Part shown: positions 12,901 to 25,541 of the stretch, in pieces | Position numbering within the stretch: position 1 is the stretch's first letter | Layout: every line of letters starts with the position of its first letter | Source of the DNA: Glandiceps talaboti | Taxonomy: Eukaryota; Hemichordata; Enteropneusta; Spengelidae | DNA length: 64,000 nucleotides | Reading direction: 5' to 3' | NCBI RefSeq assembly: GCF_964340395.1 | Contig: NC_135568.1 | Span: forward strand, 8,442,280-8,506,279 | Program-made: the position numbers and the translations under genes | Notes under the pieces: model-generated | Seen by the model: only the letters and a program-made list of their open reading frames with translations | Told to the model about the DNA's origin: nothing | The model's database searches: none

Positions 12901-15900
12901 TGAAGGTGATAAGCCAGCAGAGGAGGCAGCTGAAGGTGAAGCTGCTGAAGGAGAAGCAGCTGAAGGGGAGGCAGCTGAGGCAGCTGAAGGGGAAGCAGCT
13001 GAGGCAGCTGAGGGTGAGAAGGCTGAGGGTGAAGCAGCAGAGGGTGAGAAGGCTGAGGGTGAAGGTGAAGATGCTGCACCAGCAGCTGAGACTGCAGAAG
13101 GAGGTGGTGAAAGTGAAGAGAAGAAAGAAGACGGTGAAGGTAAGCAATTTAGTTCATCAAAGCCGTCAGATATGACAACCTGGACTAAGCAGGGCTGAAG
13201 GTGAAATGATAAAACAGGTCTGTGTAGTAAATACTATCCCACAGAGTATTTACAGTTGCAGGACTTATACTGGGTGTATAACAAGTGCTGCTTGGCACAT
13301 ATTGTCATATCAAGTTGCATGCTGCAAGGCACAAATTATTAATAATCATCTTTAGCGTCAATTACCTTTGTCTCAGATGAGATGAAAACAATGAGATATC
13401 CAAGCCTTTATATGGTACATGGTTTGATGCCTTGAAATACTAGACACCAGTATGCATGGCTGAGAGTTAGATAGTCGCTGTTTAGTGCATGTCACACTTT
13501 GTTTTGGTTTGCAGCACTTTATCCCTACTTTATTGCAGCATTCATTTAGCCTTTCATTTCATGGAGTATTTCTTTTCTAGGTTTAGAATGCATGCAGTGG
13601 CAGGTTTATTTGCATGGCTTGTAGCCATCACAGTTCATCAACAACTCTTAAGCACTCCATTACCAATAAAACAAAACAGTGCATACCAGTATACTGCATG
13701 CATGTTAGAAAGTACATTGTCACATACCTGGTGGCAAAGAGTCACGTGGAATGGCAAACAGTCATGTGTGTGGTGGTAAGCAGTCACATGCATGTTGGCA
13801 AACAGTCATATAAATGACTGCAAACAGTATGTCACATGTGTGCTGGTAAAGTCACACGCCAGTAGTTGCATGCATGTTAAAAAGCACACTGTATACCTGA
13901 TGCAGTGATAGCAAAGAGTCACATGCACAATGGCAAACTGTCATGTGCATGATGGCAAACAGTCACATGCGCAGTGGTAAAACAGTCACTTGCCTGATTG
14001 CACTTGGTATTAACCCTAGTATGTGATATGATCAGTGATTCAACAGCATTTGAATTGCACTATTTTTGAAATATTTTTCATAATTTAGGTCCAATATGTT
14101 CACATGATATATATAAATATAATTTGGTTTATCTTACTATACCTTTCTACTAACTTTTATCCTGTTTTTAGTTCATTATAGATTTCTCTTTCAAGTACTT
14201 TGTTCTATGATTTCCTGGATAAACTCTGTTTTACTATACTTGAAATTTCCAATCACAACTTGCCTCGCACTGAGTAAATCTTCCCCTGCATAGTAGTAAT
14301 GTGTTCTATCTTCAACACTGATGCTTACCTATTTTGAAACTATTTTAAGTGTTTCCCTGTAATCCCTATATAATCAACTGATCTTTGTGATGTGGCCCTT
14401 GTCTAGCTGTCTGCCCAAAGCAAACACAATCAGTTCATGAATTAGTTCATGATGGCATCCTTTCACCACTGGTATAGTTTTTGTAAAAGTTATCGGGCAT
14501 ATATCGCAGTTGATATTAGATATGGTTTCCTATGATTTCCCCGGTTGTACCCCAGATCCATCCCTGGTCTACCCAATTGATACCCCAGCTCCATCCCTGA
14601 TCTACCTAGTTATACCCCAGCTCCATTCCTGATGTACCCAGTTGTAACATCTGCTGCATTAGCAATACAAATACATGTAACAAATTAGTTATTACATGTA
14701 AGTTGTCTGAAATCTGGCTCATGAAAGCAACCATAATGGAAAGGAAGAATTGCTATCGTGATTTCAGAAGGAATAGAAACAAAGGCAGATGATAAACAGG
14801 GAGAGGAGTCGAACTCAAAACATGATGAAATTAGCGCTAATGGGGAAGAAGAGATGAGTAAAGAAGGAGGAGAGAAGAATGATGATAATGAGGAGGAGGA
14901 GGAGGAGAAGGGTGGGAATGATGTATCTGACAATGATGATTATGAGAAAGCTAGTTTTGAAGAAGGTAGTTGTAATATTCTTACAACTAGCATGCAACAA
15001 TGTAATTCTGTCAACAATGTAATGGTAGAGCATGAAAAAAGGTAGCATAAGTGTCTACAATGTAATAATGGAACATGCAATAGTGTGCATCTAATTATTA
15101 TTATAACAAATGTTCACAATGTACAAAAAAATGTAGCAGTAGCGTAGATATGCAACAATGTAATTCAAACAAAGCAAGCATGCAATACTGTTTTACAAAT
15201 GTCTACAATGTAACAATATAGCTAGCATGTGACAATGTAATACAAGCAAAACAAGCTGGCATGCAACATTGTTGCGCAAAAGTCTACAATGTAATGATAA
15301 TGCTAGCATGCAACAATGTTCTACAAATACAGCTAGCATGAAACAATAAATGTCCATAATGTAATAATAGATCCAGCATGAAAACGATGTCAACAGTAGT
15401 CATGTTCTAATTTAACAATTGAAATATTTTGACTTTGAGTACATTATGTGTACAATGTAACACTGTCATAATTGTGATGTAAGCATGCAGTAATGTCATA
15501 ATTCACAATGTAGTAATTATGAATATTAGGTATTATGTAACAGGTGTAGTTTGTGGGTTCTGAATAGTGTCTTGTATATAAATACGTATCAATGGATGTA
15601 CAAAATTTACATGTACAATTGGCCTAGGTTTAATAGCTACAGTACATTCTCCTAATCCAATTGATATAACCATCAGCTTCAATACTTCTGGTCAGTTACT
15701 GTCACTTGATTGAAAATATGCAAAGTGTGTTGAAAGTAAATAGTATTTGATTTGGCCTACAGTTAACAAAAATATAATTTCTATAATTTTTTTAATTGTA
15801 AAATTGTTTAATTGGCAAGATCTTTCATAATCATTCCATTTACTGTGGTATTGGAATACTCTTTGTAAATATATGATAAAAATTTAAACATCTCAAAGAG

Positions 15901-18659
15901 AATGTAGTAGAAAGGGAATACTGTTTCTATATAAAACCAGATTTCTGACTGAAAGGAAACAAATAGGGTTTCCTGAATATTATTATACTGTTTGCTCCAC
16001 ATCCTGTCCAGACTGTAGTTACCCTATCATTGGCCTACATACCATACTGAGCCATTGTTTAGGCAAGGGCCCAGTGCTTATGTTTCAGCCCTAGCCTAGG
16101 CAAGGGCCCAGTGCTTTTGTTTGAACAAGCTCCGTGTTTTGAACAGGTTCTGCTTAGCGAAGCCAACCCCCACCCTTCCCATTATGTATTTACAATGAAA
16201 GGAAATGTTGTAAGCTGACAATAGTAGACATAAGCTATTTGTGGTATTGCAATTTAATGTCTAAATGTTGGGTCCTACTTTCATACATGTGAACCAGTCC
16301 TGCCATGTTATAGCTGAACTCTACAAACTTTCAGATAGTTCATCTGAGGAGAAGCAGGGAGAAGAAGATGATGATGATAATGAACAGAGTGGTAGTAGTG
16401 ATGACAATGATGAAGTTGAGGAAAATGGGGGAGGGGAAAGTCAGGAGGAACAAGATATGCACGATGTTGATGATGGTAATGCTGATGATGATAATGATGA
16501 TGGGGAGGAGCAGGAGAAAAATGAGCAAGAGGAGGAGGAGGAGGAGGGAGGTGTTGATGAGAATGAAGCAGAAGGTACTTTCAAGATGATGTATGAACTG
16601 ATGTGTACATGTGGTCCAAGATTGTCTGTAACAACCCAGGAGATTTTGTTTATGATTGTGTAACTTTAATATATCAATGTTTGCTGACATTCAACTTTTT
16701 GAAATTTGTAATAATTACCTTTGTACAGAAGTGAAGACTGTAAAACAAAATAACATATTTTAATTGTAGTAACTCATCAAAAAATTATTATTTTTACATT
16801 AATTATAATTTAGAATTCATAACGAAAATAACATGACACAAAGTACAAGTATAGAATGTAGATAATTTAATTATGTCTTATAGGGCGAAAGATCAGCATA
16901 CAAGTAATGTAACCACGGTGATGGTTTTGAAAAATTTATTTTCAATAGTCCAGCTTTACTAGTGAAGTAATGTTGTGTGGTTTTACACTGACAGTGACAG
17001 CATCCCAGTTGTGTTGGGTCTATTTGTAGTCTTTCAGTGTATGTAATCCTAAGATTAATGAACTCATTGTAGAATTGGCTGTGGATTGACAAGGATACAT
17101 GTACCTGCTTTCTGCATGTGTAGTGGTCTAACAGCATTTTTGTGTTGGTGCTTGTCTTGTAATAGCAGCAAACAAAGAGGTGTAGATATGTTCATATGTT
17201 ATGACAGTAAACAAATGGGTGTAATCCTCTGTCTTGCAATCCATAAACAACATGTCATCATTTGTCAAGTGAAGTTGTCTGATTACATTTTGATATCCCA
17301 ATGTTTTGATATCCTGATGGGATGTCACGTCAGTGTTGGTAATGTGTCCCACTGGAATGTTATCAGTGTTTGTATTGTGTCCTACTGGAATATCATGTCT
17401 GTTGGTATTGTATCCAAGTGAAATGTCATGCCAATGTCAGTATCATATCCTACTGGCAGTCATGTGTTTTGAATAGAAACTACATCAGTATAAATGCATG
17501 TTGACTTAACATATATGCCATGTACTTAGTAACAACCCCATCCCCAGATTAATCTTTTCCAGCTCCGTGCAACTAAAAGAGCTCGTCACTGTGCTTAACT
17601 TAATATGTATTGCAAACCCCTCCTAAAGCTCACCCCAGTCAATTTTCATCTGCAGTTCACACTTAACAGAACTTGATTGTCTTTTGTTGCTATTATCCAA
17701 ACTGTCTTCTGTTTTTCATCTGTACGACTATTCTTCACATCTGTGTCTTTCTATGGATTGTTTCATGTGAGATTCTTTGTAACTGTATGTCATTTATTTG
17801 TTATTAATTCATATATATTTCTTTTTCTCAAGGCAATGACAGTGAAAGCCAAGCAGAGGAGACAGTGCAGGGTGAGAATGTCTGTCTTTTGTGCCTGCAT
17901 GCTGTTCGACATAGAGTACTTAGATGCTTGATTCTGTGTTTACTATTTTGGTATCGATTTTGTCATTTTAATACCATCTTTGCATCCATTACTAGGGGAA
18001 CAAGCAGAGACAGCCGAGGATGGTGAACAGCAAGATGAAAGTAGCAAGGAGGGTGAGAACATGCAGAGCATTATATAAGAATGTACTATTGGTTGAAGGG
18101 GAAATTTGCAGAGTTGCCAGTGTGATGCTTTCATAATCTCATCCTCATGATTTCCTACAAGATAAAATTCCAAAACAAAATTGATTTGTTTGTAAATATT
18201 TACATTCAGTTGTTCATTTAAAAAAAGGGATTTGAAAAATTTCTTTCTATGTTTGAAAAATTGTCATTTCATTTCATATGTACATTTTGATGAGAAATGT
18301 AAATTCATAACATTTGATGAAAAAATAATAAGCATTTAAATATTGCTACAATACTTTTTATGAAAGTCATTCTCAATTGACTGCAAGTTTCAGATTGTTG
18401 CATGCTTCTCAGGGTAGAGGGTGTGCATCTTGGGTGTCTTAATTTCCTCATATGGAATTATGTCCTTGTGGTGTGATCTAAGGATACATGGTATAGTCAG
18501 GTCAGAGGTCAGATTTCCATGTACCACCATGTAGTGGTAGATTATTAACCATCATTACTTCCCTTCCATCATTAGTGTCAGTTGATTCCTACAAGCATGG
18601 TGATGCATGCCGGTGTACTTCCATCCTGTTCATCTTACATTATCATGCTGTCTATGTCA

Positions 18660-18696
<37 letters not shown>

Positions 18697-20996
18697 GTGT
18701 GTTATTCCTCAATTTCTTGTAACATGTGCATGTTTATAACCCAAAACTTCCTTCGTAGTGAGATACAGTGTTTTTACATTGCTTTTAATGAAGTACATTT
18801 ATATATTATATGGTAATTTTCATTAACCATTTGCATATTAGCTGAACCAGATGAAAAGCCTGCAGAGGAGGAGGAGGAGGGAGAAAAACAAGATGGTGAG
18901 CCATTGTGCACTGCATGACATCTTGTGGTCATAGTTATCATAGTAACACTTGATCACAGTCACCATAACAACCTGTCTAAATACACCGTATTATAAATTT
19001 CTTGTTAATGTTTCATGTTATATGTCTTACACTTTACAGAGAAGTAACTGCAATCGCAGCTAATTATTTCTGAGATAATTTGTAGGAGATCTGTTTGATA
19101 AATCTATAACTTAATCTTATCCATGATTAGCATATTATCTTAGTGCAGTTGAAAGGAATTGTGTTATGTTAAAATGATAGACTTTTAGTTTATTGTACAT
19201 TCTCTACAGGCTTCATTTACAGGTACTAGCTTCCATGATTCAATCCCAAATATTAGGTATTATATTGGAAAAGGCCAGTACATACTGAATGACAAAGCAG
19301 TGACATATTCATCTTACACTTCATCAACACTATATCAATCCATGGAAGCTCAAATAGATAACTGATTTAAATTTATTTGCTTTTAAGATGATTACAACTG
19401 TATATTATTCACACAATTGAGGGTTTGTTTGTTGTTTTTCTTGTTGTGAACATCACCATGTGGTGTTTCCATCTATTACCCAATTTTCATACTTTTACAG
19501 TCAACCAGGGTATTCTCTTTTGAAGTATTATGTTGTTGGCATCACCATTAGCTTTTTTGTATACTATTACAATCAATGATTGATTTCTCAGTTGAATTAT
19601 TCCGTTGTTGACATCTTCATGTGGTGTGTGTTCTTTATTAGAAGCAGAGAAACCAGCAGAAGGGGAAGCTGAAGAAGAAAAGAAAGAGGGTGAGTATACT
19701 CACTCTGTCTTATCAAGTGACCATTAACAGAATTGACATTTCACATAGACTGACTCTTACTGTGTGCAGTGATGCTGCAACCGTGTTTCCCACTAAATTA
19801 TGAAACTAAGGTCAAAACATGTTTCACGTAGTTCTTACTTCCCCACTAAATGACAACTTCTTTTACTATTACATATAATACTCTGCTCAGCTCGATTCAA
19901 ACTATTTACCACATGGCTATCATACAAACTCCATTTGAAAATGTATGTACACATGATTTCAACACCAAATCATACAAAAACAGATAATTTAACTCTAAAA
20001 TTGGCCATATGGATGATCAGTGTATTTATTTTGGATTTTTAATTTATAAACAATTTTATTATGGCTTCCTACTGAAGAATCAATGTGAAACAACATAGAC
20101 CAGGTCCGTTTTCGTAACTCAATAAATTGAAAAAGCATAACAAATGTGTAAAATGTTTGTTATTGTGCTTTTTGTACTTACAATAACAAACTTTTTACAC
20201 ATTTTTTAGCTTTTTGCAATGTATTGAGTTACAAACACAGACTTGGTCTATGTTGTTTCACATTGATTTTTCAAGTAGGGAGCCATGATAAAATTGTTTT
20301 ATAAATTAAAAATCCAAAATAAATACACTGCTCATCCATATGGCCAAACAACAAAAGCTAAATGGAGCCCCAGTTCATGGTATTAAAGGATCAAAATGAA
20401 ATGGAAACGTGCAGGGGATGATATGTAACAGTAAGGAGATAAGAGGTATTAATAAACAAAGAGTAAAACTTTCCCACTAGGTGTACTTACTATTATGACA
20501 AAAATTACCTTGTCATAAACACAATGTATGAAATTATGTTTTGAATGTTGTGTTTTGTATTTGACCGTGGTTTTGAACTTCACTGATGTAACAATTGTAC
20601 TGTGTTCTAGATAATGTTATTAGATTTAAACAGAGCTGATAACAACATATTAGACTATGGTAGTAAATATTAACAACAACAGTGTGTGTTTCAAAATAGG
20701 GTGTTAAATGTTAATAATTGTGTTTTCAGAAGCGCCAGCAGAGGCTGCAGGTGAAGAACAAAAAGAAGAAGATAAACCAGAAGGTGCTGAGAGGAGTAGA
20801 TAAATACAGTGCATGCATTATCACAGTTTCATTTCATACCCCCTCATATAATAACATTATTACCATTCCAGTTGTCATTAATTCATCCATTCATTCCAGC
20901 TAACATACATGTTACGTCAACTCAAATCATTTCACACACATTGACAATCATGTATGTATGTATGTATGTATGTATGTATGTATGTATGTATGTATG

Positions 20997-21058
<62 letters not shown>

Positions 21059-22827
21059 TGTATGTATGTATGTATGTGTGTGTGTGTATGTATGTGTATG
21101 TATGTATGTATGTATGTATGTATGTATGTGTATAGGTGTATTTAAACTGTATGAAACCCAGTCACAGACCTGTTCACTGTAACATTGCAAACACAGTCAT
21201 CCATTGTTATACTACCAAACCATAGTGACTAGAGTGTACCAATCTGGCAGCATGATGTTTTTTTACATCTCAAGCAACGTTTTTTGTTAGAATTTACAGA
21301 TTCAAGCTGTTTTCATACTGAATTACTAATGATAAAACAAACACAAGATTCAAACACAAAACTTTATTTGTGTTCACAGCAAGATAAATATAACATTTGA
21401 TGTGCCTGTGCACTATCAGTGCATGTATTTTGTTCCTGTGATTCATTCAAAAAAAAAAATGGAGATGTGAAAACATGGTGGTGCCACATCATTAAAACTA
21501 TAGTCTTTCTGGTTTGGTAGTAACTCCCCATCCCATACAATAATGTTATAGTTTCAGCATGCATTCTCACCAGTTCCAGCTAACACATTATGTTAACCCG
21601 TGTCACTTCACTAAGTTCACTCATTTGGTTTCCATTTATCACATCATTAATTTCAGCATGTAACTGTTTATTAGTGTAATGTCAATTTTTGCATGTATAC
21701 ATTATTTACTACATGAATAGTGAACACTTTGATATCATAATAGCTGACAATTATAATACCCTTTGACATGTACAGTATAAGATACACATTTGTGACCACA
21801 CCACACAATTTTACAAATTAGATTATCATATACACTATGTTTTAACCAGTGGCATAAAAATCTACACAGACATTAGAACATAGACACTTGGTTGAACACA
21901 TTGGTATTTACGTTTAACAATCATATATATGTCAGATTATTGATTGCCATTTCATTTCAATCATTCTATCACTTTGAGTTCATTCACTTACCTTACATTG
22001 CAATGTAAACTGCATGATCATGTCAATATATGATTTTCATTGGTAAAGGGTCCTATTTGTTATCATATGCACAATAAGTGTCTCTAGATTTCTATATTCA
22101 TTATACTCTCAAATATCGTCCAATTGGACATTCTAAGGTGTTATGTAGTCTAGTATTTAGTGTATTGTTTCAGCAAATTAAGTATAATTTATTTAGTTCA
22201 GTATTGGATTCTGTACTTTGTGATGCTGATGATAGTTTTAAATGATTACTTTAGGATGGACAGCTGTTGCTGAGGGTGATGAACCACCAGCAGAAGGTGA
22301 CATGAAACTTCATTCAAAAAAATAAACTAACAATGACACCTATGCCTTAGGTTTAGTCACTGTTGTAAAGGGATTCCTGGTTGTACATGTAGTGGTGGTA
22401 ATAGCACTCTTATTGGTACATGTAGTTCAACTGGTGGTACTTGCATGTAGTTTGTACATTGATGGTTGTTGTGGTGATGGTTAGGGTTAGTTACATGTTA
22501 ATGGTAATGATTTTTGGAGGTGGTAGTAGTTAGCTGGAGGTTATTGTGCATAAACATAAAATAAACATGCACTTAGTGTTAGATATAGTCACCTGTAGTT
22601 GTTGCTTATGTAACTGGGTTTTGAGTAATGTTATAAAATGAAAAAACTGATGGGCATTCCCACTAATTTCAATGAGGACAGTCTGACAGGCATTACGCAT
22701 GCCACATGTCAAACATATGTACTGTACATACATACATACATACCTACATATGTACATGTACATACATACATTCATGTCACTACATATATATGTTCATACG
22801 TATGTACATATGTATGTATGTACACAA

Positions 22828-22866
<39 letters not shown>

Positions 22867-23166
22867 TACATGTGGATAAGTTAGGCACACATGCATTTTA
22901 GGTAAACAAAATGTCCTAGAATCATTCACCATATCACTACTACCATATGACATATGAAATCCATAAGTTAGGTCATGTTACTACAACTGCTGCCCACATT
23001 GCAGCATGTGTATTGTAGATATGGTTAGAATACCTGGAGGAAACCATTTGTGATAATGATCTCATATTTTGTTGTCATGGTTTTATTTTTAGGAGAAGAA
23101 AAGAAAGAAGATGAAGAACACAAACAGGACGTTGAAGGGGGAGATCAAGGAACAACTGACGCATAA
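4675..23166 (+). CDS. NME8/TXNDC3 (outer-arm dynein IC1)-like gene, 3' part, 16 exons
   Basis: Exons by splice sites and frame: 4675-4819, 6740-6978, 7589-7645, 8565-8639, 9751-9816, 10985-11041, 12864-13139, 14768-14965, 16335-16574, 17833-17871, 17996-18052, 18842-18895, 19642-19689, 20730-20783, 22255-22296 and 23093-23166 (stop TAA). Every border is AG..GT and all joins keep frame. The first two exons encode most of an NDP-kinase domain; the rest encode about 445 residues rich in Glu, Asp, Ala and Lys. Sea urchin sperm outer-arm dynein intermediate chain IC1 has a thioredoxin domain, three NDK repeats and a Glu-rich C-terminus, whereas human NME8 lacks such a tail, so the architecture is IC1-type. 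The expected role is in the ciliary or flagellar outer dynein arm, where the NDK domains are generally thought structural. The 5' end is outside the window or not found. Confidence is high for the family and good for the exon borders, though further tail exons may be missed. Confidence 0.85.
7256..7342. repeat. (CATA)n microsatellite
   Basis: Tetranucleotide CATA tract with CACA interruptions in an intron of the IC1-like gene. It opens spurious reading frames on both strands. Confidence 0.95.
7589..23166 (+). CDS. Acidic C-terminal tail of the IC1-like protein, 14 phase 1-1 exons
   Basis: Fourteen exons of 57, 75, 66, 57, 276, 198, 240, 39, 57, 54, 48, 54, 42 and 74 bp; all but the last are multiples of three and start and end in phase 1, usually G|GA or G|AA to GAA|G. 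The 276-bp exon (12,864-13,139) encodes Ala-Glu-Gly repeats (AEGEAAEGE). Exons 14,768-14,965 and 16,335-16,574 are rich in runs of Asp and Glu. Exons 10,985-11,041 and 22,255-22,296 both begin G-W-x-A-x-A-[DE]-G-D-E, which shows exon duplication. The last exon ends GDQGTTDA and stop. No globular domain is seen. Any of the internal exons could be skipped without breaking the frame. Confidence 0.8.
9158..9266. repeat. Pentanucleotide microsatellite (TTGTA/TTCTA)n
   Basis: About 20 units of TTGTA and TTCTA, with the variants grouped in blocks (TTGTA, then TTCTA, then TTGTA). It is intronic. Confidence 0.9.
11200..11795. repeat. Degenerate ~35-45-bp minisatellite in an intron
   Basis: Repeated phrases such as GTACAGCTGTAGAATGAATG and ATTGCTATAGTGTACAGCTA recur some 14 times with substitutions and small indels. 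It fills most of the intron between exons 10,985-11,041 and 12,864-13,139; the rest of that intron shows nothing notable. Confidence 0.7.
13725..13990. repeat. Degenerate ~30-bp minisatellite in an intron
   Basis: The phrase GGCAAACAGTCACATGCATG and close variants recur about eight times (for example at 13,750, 13,795, 13,930 and 13,955). Confidence 0.65.
14980..15500. repeat. Degenerate minisatellite with CAATGTAATAATG and AGCATGCAACAATG phrases
   Basis: Short phrases CTACAATGTAATAATG and CTAGCATGCAACAATG alternate over about 500 bp just after the exon that ends at 14,965. The array starts so close to the exon that its first copies lie inside the 5' part of the intron. Confidence 0.65.
18660..18696. 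repeat. (CTGT)n microsatellite
   Basis: Eight to nine units of CTGT in an intron of the IC1-like gene. Confidence 0.9.
20001..20347. mobile_element. 347-bp near-perfect palindrome (foldback/MITE-like), intronic
   Basis: The left arm begins TTGGCCATATGGATGA and the right arm ends TCATCCATATGGCCAA. The arms match across about 165 bp each, including the blocks around TTTATTTTGGATTTTTAA and AACAACATAGACCA and their reverse complements. The centre, near 20,170, has almost no spacer. Transcription of the IC1-like gene would make a long hairpin RNA. No clear target-site duplication or coding capacity is seen. Confidence 0.8.
20950..21136. repeat. (ATGT)n microsatellite
   Basis: About 45 units of ATGT with a few ATATAT and TGTG interruptions, intronic. 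All long reading frames here are repeat artefacts. Confidence 0.95.
22723..22872. repeat. Mixed CATA/ACATGT/(CA)n microsatellite
   Basis: A CATA tract, then ACATATGTAC-type sequence, then a pure (CA)n tract at about 22,830-22,862 and a short CATA tract. It is intronic. Confidence 0.9.
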
Positions 23167-23451
23167 ATTAAAGACATGTGTGACCTTTGACCCCTTCTCT
23201 GTAAATATTGGATTTTACTTGATGGAACTTTTTCACTGTGTTGAAATCATTGTACCACAACTGATTATATATGTGTTATGTATTTACATGTATTGGGTTT
23301 GTGGAAGCCGTCCAATTGTGCTTTCTTCAGGCACAGACAAATTCCTTTCACATTTGTTGATTGATAACTTTGAATTCTGTAAAAAGATACATTGATTTTG
23401 TGTATAAAATATGAATTTTTTTTTGGTCTATAGTTATTTCTATTTGTATAC

Positions 23452-23457
23452 AATAAA
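23452..23457 (+). terminator. Candidate polyadenylation signal of the IC1-like gene
   Basis: AATAAA lies 286 bp after the TAA stop at 23,164-23,166, in an AT-rich 3' UTR. A second ATAATAAA follows within a few bases. This is the first canonical hexamer after the stop. Confidence 0.6.
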
Positions 23458-23469
23458 TAATAAAGTAAT

Positions 23470-24573
23470 TTGTTGTGTGTATTACTTAATTTCACAAAGG
23501 AAAATAAAAAATAAATAAAAAAATAACACAAGGCACTAACACTGCCTGCCTATTTTTTACAAAGTACATTCTATTCACAACTTAGATGCTGTATGTAAGA
23601 ATTGAAAAACGAAAAAAAAGTGATAGATAATAAGGGATTTTGTAATATTTTTTGCCATTTATGCTAAGTGTAATGTTGCATTTCACTGGTACCTTGTACA
23701 TCATCACAATTTCTATTGAAATTGTTTATTTTAATAAATTATAACCACAAAAAGAAAGTCTTGCGAGTTTTTCTTTAGTCTAGATGCTATATGTGGCATC
23801 GATTCTCAATATTTCTCTTTATGTCTGTCTAACTCAATGTGGTCCTGAGATGAAATTTCTGAATCGATCACAGAATTCTGCCCAATGATAAAGTTGCTGT
23901 TTCTTAGGTCAGTTGTGTAATGTCTAAATATTGTTTGTTTGTTTGTTTGTTTGTTTGTTACTTATACACTTGACATTCTAACAGGTGAAGGTTTACTCAT
24001 TTGCATGGACAACATTTGGTTCATTTTTTGTCACTGAGCTAGACGGTGGTAATGAGATGCCAAGGACAGCATCTCGACTAATTATTCTTTGATTCTGTCT
24101 ATATGACAATTTGCTAGTTGTATATATGACAACAACCTGGTTTAAAAGAAAAGAAAATCTTGTTTGAAACATGTCTGTTTCTCAATCAAAAGTTTTTAAA
24201 TATATCTAAAGTGCATAGACTTCAATTGAGTGATTCTCATAATCAGATACAATCAGTTTACTTGGCAAATCTTTTGTTAACGCAATGACATTGGCTTTAT
24301 TTAGTTTATCTTAATCAACATCCATACAACTGATGAAATCATTTTTCAAATTGAACTTCGATTCTGCACTCGATTACTGTATAATTCAGATACGTACATA
24401 AGTATCTGTCGTGACCCTATACCATTGCTATTGTGAAGTCGCAATAACACGTCAACGAATGGTTAGCCCTATGTGGTCGATGAGGGCGCACAGTACAATG
24501 ATATTCGCGTACAAAATGCGGTAGATATCGGGGGATATCCGGTGTCCATGCAAAAACAGCCCTTTTAACGTTT
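23470..24573. other. Intergenic stretch; short (GTTT)n tract, no gene seen
   Basis: Between the IC1-like gene and the DUF4419 duplication. It holds a (GTTT)n tract at 23,934-23,959. No coding signal was recognised. Confidence 0.4.
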
Positions 24574-24725
24574 CGAAGCTCCGCAGACTATGAGAGAGTC
24601 TACTGTTGCCTTTATCACAAATAGAATGATTGCTTCATAATCAAGACTCACGTAAAAACAAAGGTACACAGACTCCGTCTACCACCTCGGTAACCCGGAA
24701 GTAACATTGTGATGACTCGGCACTG

Positions 24726-24773
24726 TGACGTTGTCAGGTGTGATGTTGTCAAACATGACGCATATGTGACGTC
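24726..24773 (+). promoter_or_regulatory. CRE-like sites upstream of DUF4419 copy A
   Basis: TGACGT at 24,726-24,731 and TGACGTC at 24,767-24,773 lie just before the TATA box. Both are kept in copy B (34,107-34,112 and 34,136-34,142) although the sequence between them differs. The motif is the core bound by CREB/ATF and related bZIP factors; its use here is inferred. Confidence 0.4.
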
Positions 24774-24782
24774 TGATCTAAA

Positions 24783-24789
24783 TATAAAA
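24783..24789 (+). promoter_or_regulatory. TATA box of DUF4419 copy A
   Basis: TATAAAA lies 80-86 bp before the ATG at 24,869, and an initiator-like CTCAGAC follows about 20 bp downstream. The same arrangement is kept in copy B. Confidence 0.55.
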
Positions 24790-24868
24790 CACCACACAAC
24801 TCAGACAAATAAATTGCTGACTATAGTATTCAAACTGACAAGTTTACTCTTGGAAGGAGAGGGACAAC

Positions 24869-25492
24869 ATGGCTTTTCAACGTAACCTACAGGTAGGCAG
24901 TTTCTCGCGAGCTCGGTAAAGGGCCTAGGGCTACTTGGTCTATATCTGCAATAATTGTAGCGTTTGATGTTATTTCAAGTTTTTTTTCGTCTGTTTTTGT
25001 GCCCTTTTTCGTTCCGATGTTTAACCCGAATCAAACGCTAACATTCTCGGAAACCAGAGACTTTATTTCTTCCGCTACACTTCGAAATAAAAGTGGGGCG
25101 GCGTAAAACAGGCCATGGTTTGCGACGATGAACGCTATGTAAATTGTAATGCAAACGAGATCACGTTGAAAACGTTTCAAAATGCTGCATGCGTTGCTAC
25201 ATTAGCCGATTTTGACGGAATTGGGGTACCTCTGACCACTTCTTGGGTCATGAAGGCTCCTTGATTAATGTTGGTGCTAGGAAATGTCCGAATTTTTGCC
25301 AGTTAAGGCAGCTTTCACAAAAACTTGTTGGGGGGGGGGAGATTTTAGGGGGGGGGGGGCTTGAAAATATATGGATAGTGTGGGGGAGGGGTACCTGAAA
25401 AAAATGTTATGGGTTGTACCTGAAAATAAATTGACATCATGACTTTTCAAACATGGGAAAATAAGCTTTTAAAATGTTGGTCTTCCTTTTTC

Positions 25493-25541
<49 letters not shown>

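Noticed and set aside
14815-15048. Antisense frames over the acidic exons (also 16,340-16,690, 12,749-13,147)
   Set aside because: Reverse complements of Glu/Asp codon runs give Leu/Ser/Ile-rich open frames; they are shadows of the IC1 exons.
20948-21190. Long frames on both strands over the ATGT tract (and similar ones at 3110-3292, 7183-7474, 38,996-39,302, 39,455-39,880, 33,528-34,088)
   Set aside because: Simple-sequence repeats without stops, low-complexity products only.
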